This document shows positions 48,101 to 64,000 of a stretch of DNA of 64,000 nt, in pieces (positions within the stretch are counted from its first letter, which is position 1; every line of letters starts with the position of its first letter). The notes under the pieces were generated by a model. It saw nothing but the letters and a program-made list of their open reading frames with translations. It was not told the origin of the DNA and did no database searches. The position numbers and the translations under genes were made by a program. This DNA comes from Pempheris klunzingeri (Eukaryota; Chordata; Actinopteri; Acropomatiformes; Pempheridae): positions 1,802,083-1,866,082 of the forward strand of contig NC_092035.1 of NCBI RefSeq assembly GCF_042242105.1, given 5' to 3'.

Positions 48101-50255
48101 ATCGGTGAATCTAGGAGGAACTACCGTCTCAAACGTGAGTTATTCAGGCTTGTTTTTTCATCCTGAAGTGCAGAGCTCATGCTGCACAAGTAGAACTTGT
48201 CCTGTTGACGTGGTGATCACAGAAGGTGTGAAAGTAGCAGGAGACGGGAACAAGAACAACACTCTGAGATGAGTGTGAGGACGGCCCCGGCTAGAGCGTA
48301 AAGCCACGATCAATAATGAGCTGCTACTACAAACTACTAGGAGTTGGCTCATTTCCATCTCTGGTCTAGAAAGGAGCCATTTTCTTTTCCTAACACAGCT
48401 TCACGTTGTCTCTGCAGCAATACAGCCTTCTGCTGAAAGCCTTCACCTCCCAGGGTCTGTCCGAGCTCAGCCTGCTGCTGAAGATCCAGGAGTACTGCTA
48501 CGACAACATCCACTTCATGAAGGCCTTTCAGAAGATCGTGGTGCTCCTCTACAAAGGTCGGTGTCGCGCTCGGCCCACGTCGATGCCTGAACTGAGTGCA
48601 AAGCATCCACTGACGGCTTGTCTCGTTTTGTTTTAGGTTTATGAAAGTCCGTTCAGTTTTAACGCTGTGACGAGTGTGAGGTCATTTTTCAACATTTCTT
48701 GACCTAAAATGTCAAACCTCCTAATGCTTGGTGTCATTTTTTTAACAAACGCTTACAAGTCTGGCCTTTTACTCACAGCTTCAGCTTCTGATTGGTGTCC
48801 ATAGTTCCCTGAAACACCTTAATGACTGGCTAAGAAGCTGTTTTAGAGCAAATCTGCGTATTAAAGCCTGAGAGCTTCGAGCAGAAACGTCCCACCAAGC
48901 ATCAGTTAACTGTTTTTCTTCAAGTGATCCTTTACAAAGACAGATTTCAGGCACTTTGTGATGCTTTTTAATGGGCGTGCAGGAGGACTGACCGTGTCCC
49001 TGTTTCTTCTCACAGCGGATGTATTGAGCGAAGAGGCCATACTGAAGTGGTACACTGAAACCCACCTTGCCAAGGGGAAGAGCGTTTTCCTCGAGCAGAT
49101 GAAAAAATTCGTTGAGTGGCTGAAGAACGCTGAGGAAGGTAAAAGAAAAAACCCTGAGGCAGATTTTTGTGACTTGTCGGAGCAGGAAAGGATGTGTTCA
49201 TCATCATCAATAATAATAATATTATAATAATAATTCCTCTTGTGTGCCAGTGAAGCAGCTCAGACCATAAAATACAGCATTTGTTAGTTAGACCTGCGTT
49301 TAAAAGCCAAGATGGCTTCCTTTTTTCTCCACGATTCAAAATAAGATGAAGGGCTGTAACGGCCATCTGAAAAGCTTTAGCTGATGCATTTCTGGATATT
49401 TAACTTATAAGAAATCAACAATTAATCAGTTATCTGTAGTTTTCTGTTCAGTGAGATGAAGATGCTGATACATCTGGTAGGCCTTAATGTCTGAAATAAA
49501 GAACATTTCCAGAATAAGGGTTAGGGTTAGTGGCCACTTTATTAGGAACATAGTTTTATGGTTGTTGTTGCCTAATAAAGTGGACACAGTGTGTGTTGTG
49601 ATTAATTAGAGTCGATCACAACGATCGAGGTGCTTTTTGGAGGAAGAACCTGTGATGCAAAGATGATTTTTGTCTAAATGATGAAACACGAATGCTGCTG
49701 AACGTGTTCAAGGCCTCAAACGGCCTGAGGCAGATCTGCCTTTTAGAGACGGTTATCTGGAGCCTGGAGTCAGTGTGGTGCTGATAATCAATATCTTTTA
49801 ATGCCTCTTTTTAAGTTCCTGTGGAAGCTGAAGGTAGAGCGGAGACAGTCGGGAACCATTTCAGCTAGTTCATGAAGAGTTTAGTAGATTTTCTAAATAA
49901 ACGATGTGAGGATGTTTTTAGATTTAGGAGTTTGTCGACTTATTGTTTCAGCTTTAAAGTCTAATAATGGTTTGATTTACTTTTCAAGCCGAGTTGTTAA
50001 AGAATATTTTGGTTTCTGCTCTTTAAAATGTGACGATCTGTTATTTCCCTGTTAAATATCTCTGTAAAGTTTAATGGAACAAAGTATTTTAGAGTAGTTT
50101 ATCTTTTAATCTGCAGCTTTAGACTTGATTATCCAGACAGGGGAGAATATTTTGCATTGAACCCAGATTTAAATGTATTGATCACTTTGACCATCTAATC
50201 GTCGCTCTCTGTTCTCTCCGCAGAGTCCGAATCGGACGAAGAGGAAACGGACTAA
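45111..50255 (+). CDS. bzw1: Basic leucine zipper and W2 domain protein 1 (eIF5-mimic protein 2)
   Basis: Eleven coding exons encode 419 residues, the same length as human BZW1: 45111-45174, 45286-45462, 45818-45912, 46024-46089, 46670-46805, 46916-47025, 47133-47303, 47630-47776, 48418-48556, 49016-49138, 50224-50255. All are GT-AG and in phase. [20 protein letters not shown] identifies BZW1; BZW2 begins MNKHQKP. The middle is HEAT/MIF4G-like. The C-terminal W2 domain ends [21 protein letters not shown] and an acidic tail DEEETD, the aromatic/acidic boxes that bind eIF2-beta and eIF1A-containing complexes. By family knowledge it competes with eIF5 in the preinitiation complex, raises start-codon stringency and influences ATF4 translation, in the cytoplasm. 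The start codon is the ATG at 45111; the intron 5' of it separates a non-coding exon. Whether it is the a or b teleost co-orthologue cannot be told. Confidence 0.97.
49531..49586. mobile_element. Miniature inverted-repeat remnant in bzw1 intron 11
   Basis: TGGCCACTTTATTAGG (49531-49546) and CCTAATAAAGTGGACA (49571-49586) are inverted complements with one mismatch, around a 24-base centre. Similar ends are known on larger non-autonomous fish transposons (from memory). The last bzw1 intron (49139-50223) otherwise holds nothing recognised. Confidence 0.6.
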
Positions 50256-50960
50256 AACCTCCACCGCCAGATGAGCTTTCTTTTTCTTTTTTCCTTTTTT
50301 TTTTTTAATTAAACAAAAACAAACCAGTAGCAGCAGGAGCAGTAAAACGTCTTTCCCTTCTCTCTCTTCTACCTCCTGTTACTTCTGTCCCCAAACAAAC
50401 CCCTGAAACACTTAAACGTTGCTCTAACTAAACAAAAAGGGCTCAGTCCTAATTGGTAACACGTGAAGGTATTGCAGAAAACGATGACTACGCCCCTCTT
50501 TTCTTTATTTTTTTTTTTTGGTATTTTTGTTGTAACGCCTTCTGTAATCTGGGTACAAACATTCCATGTGATCTCGATGGCCGCTGCGTGTTTGAATCTG
50601 AACCAGGATCTGTTTAGAGTTCGCGTTTTTGCCATGCGACGACAAGGCCGACGAAAACATAGATGCGATTTTGCCAAAGTTTTTTTTTTTTTTTTTTTCC
50701 CCCTCTTTTATTTGCCCTTCCACGTTTTTCTTATTTCGCCCAGCTCATGTGTTGGCTCCTGTTAAACTTGGCCTTCTCTCTTGACTTTTGGGTAAACCTG
50801 TACCGCGTGTCGAGGTCGCTCTGGTCAGTCCGCCAGAAGACACGCCCCCTGTAAGATGCCTCGCCAGCTAACTGATTATTATTGGTTTCTACTTTCTTTA
50901 ATCTGATATAAACCGATTGACTTTTTTATGAAATAAAGATTATTGAAATGCTTCGACTGT
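50256..50960 (+). other. 3' untranslated region of bzw1
   Basis: A/T- and T-rich sequence with poly-T runs after the stop codon, ending near AATAAA at 50932-50937 followed by GATTATTGAAATGC and a GT-rich stretch. Overlapping frames on both strands are not genes. Confidence 0.7.
50932..50937 (+). terminator. Polyadenylation signal of bzw1
   Basis: AATAAA followed about 20-30 bases later by GTGTTCGAC and T-rich sequence, matching a standard cleavage site. Confidence 0.75.
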
Positions 50961-53490
50961 GTTCGACGGCTTTTTGTTGACCCTGTTGTGTCTCAGTAGG
51001 AATAGTTGTGCTATAATAGAAGTCAAATATGACTTCAATCAACATTTCTAATAACGTTTGAGCTAATATCTACATTTGGACCCATTTTTAGTGTCTTTCT
51101 TTATGGTCTAACTTCATTTTTTTCCTTTTTAATGGTAGCTGCTGTCTTCCAGAGAAACCTTGGTGAAGCCAGAATGTGCTTCAGATCTTTTTAGCATTTG
51201 AACAAACCTACGGACCCTTTTGCTTCCCTGCTTGTTTAATCAGGTGCCAGTGTTGAATGAACCTGTAATCCTCAAACCTCGTGCTCTGCTGTTGCTCATT
51301 TGTGATGCTGTTGAACTTGAAACTGCATCCTAACGATGAATTCTGTGATTTATAACCGCTCTACTTCCAAAGTTAGGAATATTCTTAAGTCCCTTCTTTA
51401 AAATGCCTTAATTTCAACATAATCTGTTTCTTCCACATAATCGCTCGTGTAAAGTAGAAAGATTTTAATGTTTGAAATGAAACGATCCTGTTGTCACACT
51501 TGTGCTGAGAGGGACAGAAATAAAAAGGGTCTGATCCTTTATTGTGGAAATTAGGAAGCCTTAAACGATCCTGATCAAAATATACAATCAAAGTTAAATA
51601 AAGTGACAAGTTCAGTAGAGTTTATAGTAAAAAAGCCTTGAAAGTTCATGAAAAGTGCTTTAATGTTACTTTTAAAACGCCGTCTGAGCCCCTTAAGCTA
51701 CAAATGCACGTTTGAAGAAAGAAGCCGTGAGATTTTATTTCTCATTTTGACTTTTATTGTACAAAAATACATTTTTCTTCAAGCAGCTTCTCAGTATTTG
51801 CGATGTGCAAAGGACACATTTGTCAGGCATTCAAGTACGTCTCTCCACGGTCGTGTTACACATTCGGTTTAGAGGTAGGCCGTCATATTGAAAACACAGG
51901 CTTTGAGGTAGTGTGCAACATTTCCCAGTCGTGGTTTTCATCCGTTTGTACCGAGGGTTCAGCTTGATGGCAGGATTACGTTTTAGATTCTCCAAATTTG
52001 TGCAAAAGGCAGCTGATGCGCGTTCCTTTTTCAGGGTTTATCCCACAAAACGTCCCGCTTCTGTGTCTTTAAAGTGATACAGAGTTTGTGCAACAATGCA
52101 AAAGTAAACATTTCACCACACTGCAAAAATAGTTCTCCTAACATGTCATGGTGAGTTCAGGCAAACAGCTAAGATGGACTTTGCAGATTGTTCCTGAGCT
52201 TTGAGGCTAAGCAGCACAGGTTGAAATCCCCAGCCCCCCCCCAAACAAAAAAAATCTCTCCGGCTCAGATTTACGTCATCAAAACCTGAACAAATGACCC
52301 ACAAACGTCTACAACAACAAAAATCCTTCCTGTTTTTTTAGTATAATCCTCAATCTGAGATTAACTGACATGTCAAACAGGCCTTTTTCATGTCTAGTGG
52401 AAGATATTCTGCAGGTTTTAGAGCCATAAAGATGGAGGAGAGCAGATTAAATGTGTCTCTGCTTTGGCTCAGCCAGCCTTTCAGTGGATTTTCACATGTT
52501 TGCAGCTGTAGGAGTCGTATCTGGTGGCCTCGGCGGGGGCAACGACTTCAATTAGGATCATCTCCCTGATTTCTTTTTTTTCCTTTTAGGCAGCACAGAA
52601 ATCCCCAAATGTTGGAGCGAACTCTTCGATGCTTTGGGGATTCGATCCAAGCTGATGAGGAGGAGATCAGAGGGCTGAAGCAGGTTCTGCTCTCTTTGCT
52701 CTCTCCCGATCAGAGCAGCAGCCTTTGTTCGGCCGGGTTCCCCTTCTCCCACGGGTTTATATCTGTGGCAGCTGCACGTTTAGAGCTCCTAAACTTTAGC
52801 TTTATGCTGAAGAAGTCCGATAATGGATCTCTCTTTAGTCTGTGGTGACAGTGTGAGCCTTCATCATGCTTCAGTTTGCATAATGCATCCCAAAGCTCGC
52901 TCATCGGATCAGTCTCCGGTCTTGAGATCCTCTCCCTCTGAAGGGAAACCCGGATCCTCATTCTCGAAGGTGATCCGTGGAAAGGAGGCCTCTCTAGCCT
53001 GAGAAAACTCTGGCTTTGGGCTCCACACACCTCTCTCAGCTCACCCCTAGAGGTGAGGCGCCCCCCGGCATAATGGCGATATTTTGCCACCGCTGAACTG
53101 ACAGCAACCGCTGCAGAAGCTGCTCTTTAGTTTCCTGCATGTGACTGCAGGCGGCAAGGCTTTTTTATTTTTTATGTTTTTAGGAGTAAGGCTTTTTTTT
53201 AGGAGTTGGACGAGGGGAGGAAGGGGAGGAGGGGGTGTAGTTTGTACTATTCGTGGGACCAAAATAGCCCCCCCCAGTCAGGTGCAACTTAACACATGGG
53301 CTCAGGTTACAGCTCAACCAAAACACAGAAGGTCCAGAAGCACACGGACGTGAGCAGAAAGTGCTTTTCAGTGTCGACTCCGTCTTTTGTTTTCTCGTCT
53401 AATCCAAAAATAAATCAGTTTTTATAAATAAATGTACAACAGGTGTGTTTTCACGCCACGTGTAAACAACATGGAGGTGTTTACTCCCCC

Positions 53491-53537
<47 letters not shown>

Positions 53538-54468
53538 CGCTCGGCGTCACACAGCAGCTGAGTGCTTCCCTCCGTCTCTGAGCTGTGGAGGCAAACAAAC
53601 GGTCATTTTTACCACAAACACGGTTCAGTGAAGGCACCATGACATGATCCTTTTGCTGATCTCAGTTCAGTGAGCTGTTGGTTTTTATAGCATCTTTACA
53701 TGAAATCTGTTAAGTTTGGCCATAATTTATTGTTTGTTGACTTCTAGAAGCCCAACTTTGTTAAATGAGCCTAAAAATCACATGTAATTGAAGAAAAGGG
53801 CTTTTAATTCATCTGAACACTCACGATATTCCACCTCATCCCACTACCTACTTTAGATTTTTATATTTTCTCTCTTTAAGAGATGAATATTGGTGAAAAT
53901 ACACTCCAACATAGTGACATAATGCTGCTGATCTAATTATAAAGTGTGAGTGTCAAACCACTGACTGTAAACACCTCTGATCCACCACTGCACCTGGATT
54001 TAACATCAAAAATCATCTCTATTGTTGAATATTAACAATATCCACACGTATCCATCACTAAAGATGCTTTTAATCCATTTCAGAACCTGTTTTTTTTTCA
54101 CCTACAGCTCCCAAATCTCAAATTCTAATCCCTTTCTATCTGTTTAGAATAAACTAACCTCTAAATCCTCGTTGGATAAAACCACCTGCTCCCCTTTAAC
54201 AAACCACATCAAAGTGCCCAAACAGCTTTCAGTCTTATTTTAAGCCCTCAAAGGCAGCAGCGCGTGTTTTCTTTGTGTGTCGTCAATCACTGCAGAAACA
54301 GGTGTTTCCTCTGGTCAGCACACAAAGTGTCTGAGCCGTGGAGCTCAGCACCTGAACGCACCTCCACTGTGGGAGGATGCTGCGTGCTCAGGTGGCCTCA
54401 CCTGCTCTACCTGTGTGACCCAGAGAGAAGCAGCGCTCCTGATCTGTGCGTGTCGTCCTGCAACTCAC
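50961..54468. other. Region between bzw1 and the bHLH first exon
   Basis: The second exon of the minus-strand bHLH gene should lie here, or further left, but I could not find a frame ending in the expected basic tail. Otherwise the region holds A/T-rich DNA and a (CTGT)n microsatellite. No other gene is supported. Confidence 0.5.
53491..53536. repeat. (CTGT)n microsatellite
   Basis: Eleven to twelve tetranucleotide CTGT (GTCT) units. The Cys-Leu-Ser-Val and Gln-Thr-Asp-Arg repeats in open frames here are artefacts. Confidence 0.97.
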
Positions 54469-55041
54469 CAGCTTCCTCTGGTTGCTGAGGCAGAAAGTGC
54501 AGATGGGCCGCAGGGAGGCCGCGCTGAGCGCCGCGGGGCCGTGCAGGATGCTCTGGTAGCGGAGGCAGGGCTGTCCGTCCCGGCAGTCCTCCCCCAGCAG
54601 CAGCACGTTGGCCAGGTGGGAGATGTAGCTGGAGGCCAGGCGCAGCGTCTCTATCTTGGAGAGCTTCCTGTCGGCGGGCTCGGTGGGGATGAGCGTGCGG
54701 AGCGCCGTGAAGGCCGTGTTCACGCTGTGCGTCCGGTCCCGCTCCCGCGCGTTGGCCGCTTGTCTCTGCTGGCTGACTCCGGGGAGCCGCGCGTCTCCGC
54801 CGCCTCCGCTGCTGCTGCGCCTCCGCCGTCTCCTCCGCCTCGGCGCGTCGGCCCGGGAGCCGCGTCCGGCCGCCGCCCCCTCCCCGCCCTCCTCCTCTTC
54901 CTCCCCCGGGTCCCTGCGGGGGCTGCAGCCGCCGGTGGACTTCCCGTCGGAGCTGTCGCTGCCGCTGTCCAGCTCGTCCAGGTCGGACGCGAAGCCGTCG
55001 GGCTGCGCCGTGCGCTCGCTGCGGTGCGCGGTGGACTTCAT
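54469..55041 (-). CDS. TCF15/scleraxis-family bHLH transcription factor, first coding exon
   Basis: A 191-residue exon in CpG-rich sequence. Order: acidic-serine N-terminus ([16 protein letters not shown], residues 20-35), glutamate run, arginine run (68-75), and bHLH at about 92-145 ([20 protein letters not shown] with the E-box-contacting ERDR). The helix-loop-helix [19 protein letters not shown] follows, then the signature [11 protein letters not shown] found only in TCF15 (paraxis) and SCX. A donor (CTG|GTGAGT) follows Leu191, where SCX and TCF15 also splice. The last 10-25 residues, expected in exon 2, were not located. [13 protein letters not shown] and LANVLLLG favour paraxis. [22 protein letters not shown] favours scleraxis. 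Function by family: heterodimer with E proteins in somite, tendon or mesoderm development. The start at 55041 gives an N-terminus similar to the SEDE.R.SDSS region of both relatives but with different first residues. Confidence 0.85.
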
Positions 55042-55330
55042 CCTGGCTCTGCTCTGCTCTGCTCTGGTCTGACTGGAGCTGCTGGGGCCGTGAGGGCGGG
55101 CGGCGGCTGCACATCACTTTATCCTGAGGGTGAAAATAGCACCGGGGGGTCGAGCAGCTGCCGCCGATCCGGTGACCGAGGGGGTTTGCGCCGTCCGGCC
55201 CCCCGGCGGTTCGGCATACCATTTCTAATGAATGACGGCTGCTTTCTGGGTCGCCAGCCCGCCGCGGAGAAGGGAAGACAGGTGGAGCGTAAAGAGAGGG
55301 GAGGGGGCACCTGTTGTGGTCTGGAGGACA
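55042..55330 (-). promoter_or_regulatory. CpG-rich upstream region of the bHLH gene
   Basis: GC-rich sequence upstream of the start codon. GGATAAAGTGATG on the minus strand near 55111-55123 is a weak TATA-like element. Open frames here on both strands are composition artefacts. Confidence 0.4.
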
Positions 55331-58300
55331 GACCCTCAGGTTTAAATTAGGCTCCACCGATATGGGCCTGCCTTCAAGGCCAATTTCACACCTAAAACAC
55401 TGATATTCTGGCCGATATCCAGTGTTTAAAACCCAACAAGCAATATGTTTACATGCTGAGGCCGCTCAGGTTCAGCACCTCTGGCTGCTCCACTGGTATT
55501 TACTCCAGAAATTAGATTAGATATCATCATATAGAGAGAGATAGAGCTGCAGTTTGAATAGAAAAGTGCACAAAACTGATCTTTTACTCACTTTGATTAG
55601 TGCAAACATGTAAAAGAACCCCCCCTGACGGCTCTGAGTTATGCCCCCATCACTCAAAGTGTTCACACTGCGGTCAGAATCATTAATTTGCACTAAACTT
55701 GTAGTGAAGTTGAACATAGGTAAAGCAGACGATGCTTTAAGGTGGAGGTGTGACGTCTGCAGAGCCTCAGAGGAGCTGCTGCTGCTCCACGTGACCCTCG
55801 GGGGGGAAACACAAACTTTAATCTGAGCTTTAAGCAACAAATTCGGCCCCGTTAAAAGCCTGCGGTGGCCTGATTGGACACATCTCTGCCCGTCACAGCA
55901 GCTCCAGCTGGGCTAAAGGAGATTACTCCTGCTGCACCACATCTCAGAGGACATTCAGATTAATGACACAGAACACAATGAACTGATACATGATGGTTTA
56001 TTATCACAGGATAAGAAACACAGCTTCACCTGCTGCAGCACTGAGGTGATAGACTCTCATTATATTGACTCTTCTGCACCAGGAGCTCTTCTGCTTTTGG
56101 TGCTTTAGCTTTATTTGTCTGTTGTTTTGAAGGCAGCTCTTGTATTTCTCCTCTGTGCTGCGTTCACTGAACCACTTTCTTCCTCCTCAGTTTGCAGCTA
56201 AATGGAAAAGCTGAAGTTCTGAAAGCAGGAAGCTGAAGCTGAAGTGACAGAAACCCAAATGAAAGCATCATTTTCCCTCCTGACGTCACACACACACACA
56301 CACACACGCAGGAGGTTTCCACTAACTAGTGTGTGCATGTTTGTGTGTGTCCTTCCCCCTGGCGTCCAGGGTGGAGGATAACCTTGCCGCCTTGGCGGGC
56401 GGCTCTGAGCCTCCATTGAGTGAACAGCCCAGGTGGACCCACCAGTCAGTGCCCACCAGGATGGACACACACTCTCACACACACTCCCCCTCCTCCACCT
56501 TGCCCAGTGCCATCTTTGGGACTGGATATAAATATCTGGGAACGGACGATGCCTTGTGTGTGTGTGTGTTGCTGTGAGAGCTCGGAGCAACCTTGGCGTC
56601 CGCTTGGTTCCACTCAGATCTCGTCTGGAGCCTGAAATCCACGAGGAGATCATTTAAATTTCCGCTCAACAACAAACCATCATGGTTGAGCTGTGGATTT
56701 CATCAGCACTTCACACACTGACGTTGCTGCCGCTGCCACCAGAGGGCACTGACCCCCCAGGCATCACTGCTGGAACGTTTCACTGAGATTTCTTATGGTA
56801 GGTTTCCAGTTTGTAGGGTTTTTTTTCCCAGTTATGTGCTAATTTCTTGAGGTCAAAGGTCGCCCTCCTGCAGGTTTGAGCTTGCAGCAGCAGAAAGATT
56901 TACAGATCCAGCAGATTTATCTCCTGAATTTAGGGGAAAAGATCATTTCCCTAACATTCACACACCTGAATAAATGATGTTTAAGCACGCGGCCCCAGAG
57001 TCACACAGGGATTAGAGTGGCGGCAACAAATATCAACAGAGGGCCCAGCTTGTTGCTCCTGCCGCGGTCCTAACAAACCGAGCAGCCTCGTCCTAATCAG
57101 ATGTACAAAGTCAACAGGCTGTGCAGCGATGGGCCGTGCAGAGGCAGGAGTCAGGGGCAGGCCGGCAGAGAGGAAGCCTAATTGGTGCGGAGCTAATGCG
57201 GCCTCATTAATCTTTTAATCCTCATTTCCTCGCCGCCCCCCCCCGGCCCCGACCCCGCCGGCCCTGAACTTGTCTGGCCCCTGCAGCAAAGTCAAATGCC
57301 TCTCTGCTGCTGCCCACTCTGCAAAGATCATCAGCAAAGTAAAAACAACAACGCAGAAACATTTAGTGTCTTCTTTTATTCCCTCTGTGCTTTCAGGTGA
57401 TGCTGACACATCCTCTGGCGGCCATGTTGGAGGTCCTCAGTTCTGTGGGCAGCAGTCAGCAAGGGATTGTGGGTAGAAGGAGACCATGTGTAGACACTGA
57501 AGGTGAGCTACCACAGTATGTCTGATCCTGGGAGGAATGTGCTGCTGTTTACTCTGCACTGTTCGCTAATACAACTATGAGGAAGTCTATCTCTATTTTG
57601 TTAGTTTAAACTCTTAACTATTGTACTTTTTACTCCACTACTTTATTTTTTTATTTGACTTTTGTGGTTGCTGAGCAGATTCCAAAAATATAGCAGGACA
57701 TCAGGAAAGAATGTGAAGAAACCACTACCTTGAAAGGATCTTTATTTGTTTTCTTATAAAACAACCAATAAACAATGCTTTAATAAGAAATAACATCGAT
57801 TACACAGTGAGTAAGATATATACAACAAGAAATATGCGACAATATAAAACAACCAAATAAATAAATACTCATACGGAGGTTTGTGGAACCTGAACATGAC
57901 AGTCACTCCCTGCCTGCAGAATGAATATGTTGCATTGTGGAAGTTACCAAGAAAGGTCTTCATCTCTGTGCTTCGTGTCGTTAGCCTAGCTTAGCACAAA
58001 CACTGGAAGCAGGGGGAAACTGTTAGCCGGGACCTGTGAATCAGTTTAGCTTTTTTTATCTGCATGTTCTAGCAGTTTTCACTCATTCACTCAGGAGGGA
58101 GGTGTGAATGAAGGTGCCAGTTAAATCTACCTGGCAACATGTCTGCAAGAAGTCAGGAAATAACAGCTTCTAAACGCACAAGCTCTCGTTTTTAGATGAG
58201 CACTTTTCTGCAGGCTGTCAAACAGACTTCCCCCTGCTGCTCTTTGTTTTTGCTACCAGAGGCTGAGCGCTGTGAGACGACACTGATCCACTGGAGTCAG

Positions 58301-58350
58301 ACCTTTCAGGTACGTTGGTACTTTTCTTTCCATGGCTCTGGATCACCTGA
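55331..58350. other. Intergenic DNA between the bHLH gene and the EGF-repeat gene
   Basis: No exon recognised. On the plus strand GGACTGGATATAAATATCTGG (56519-56538 and next base) looks like a TATA box, with CCATCTTTGG just upstream. No coding exon can be attached to it. Several (CA)n runs occur near 56290 and 56560. Confidence 0.5.
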
Positions 58351-58356
58351 CGGATT

Positions 58357-58363
58357 TATTGGT
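58357..58363 (-). terminator. Possible polyadenylation signal of the EGF-repeat gene
   Basis: On the minus strand CACCAATAAATCC lies about 35 bases after the tentative stop codon, which supports the proposed last exon. The hexamer alone is common in A/T-rich DNA. Confidence 0.35.
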
Positions 58364-58395
58364 GCTGGTTTTGGTGTCGGTTGTGTAAGCGGGTC

Positions 58396-64000
<5,605 letters not shown>

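Noticed and set aside
53050-53142. Possible second exon of the bHLH gene
   Set aside because: An acceptor and frame exist on the minus strand, but the peptide does not resemble the basic tail of SCX or TCF15.
54277-55357. Long frames of 357 (+) and 316 (-) codons around the bHLH exon
   Set aside because: Shadows of the CpG-rich bHLH exon; only the 55041-54469 frame carries the conserved family motifs.

Overview
This window is vertebrate, almost certainly from a percomorph-type teleost fish. The evidence is large intron-split genes with GT-AG junctions, many long (CA)n microsatellites, frequent gctaac/gctagc words, a hAT remnant, MITE-like elements and an LTR retrotransposon. No prokaryotic operon, CRISPR array, tRNA or rRNA was seen.

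Layout. 1-14.4 kb is gene-poor. It holds a 7-bp minisatellite (3.0-3.18 kb), a hAT remnant with a perfect 8-bp target duplication (3.58-4.50 kb), and a complete, very young LTR retrotransposon on the minus strand (5566-11934). That element encodes only a Gag-like protein. An intronless ARL4C-type small GTPase gene (14952-15536, +) follows. 15.6-27.5 kb is intergenic DNA with several related foldback elements, a MITE and an L2-like LINE tail. A complete 35-exon aldehyde oxidase gene (27631-41268, +) encodes 1334 residues. A polypurine tract lies just behind it, then bzw1 (first exon ~43.3 kb, CDS 45111-50255, +, 11 coding exons, 419 residues). On the minus strand there is a TCF15/scleraxis-family bHLH gene (first coding exon 54469-55041). 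The 3' part of a secreted EGF-repeat gene (64000 to about 58396) runs off the right edge.

The genes belong to different pathways: vesicle/cytoskeleton GTPase, molybdenum hydroxylase, translation regulator, mesodermal transcription factor and extracellular matrix protein. They form a synteny block, not a pathway. Aox next to bzw1 matches human 2q33, and ARL4C is on human 2q37. The paralogues ARL4A, BZW2 and VWDE lie together on human 7p21, so this looks like one half of an ancient duplicated block. The EGF gene may then be a VWDE relative; this is inference from remembered map positions.

Most unusual points: the Gag-only LTR element with an elongator tRNA-Met primer site and LTRs that differ only in microsatellite length; a lysine in the aldehyde oxidase substrate pocket where xanthine dehydrogenase has Arg880 and mammalian AOX1 has Met; a (TG)n tract in place of the polypyrimidine tract before one in-frame aox exon; and a bHLH gene mixing paraxis and scleraxis features.
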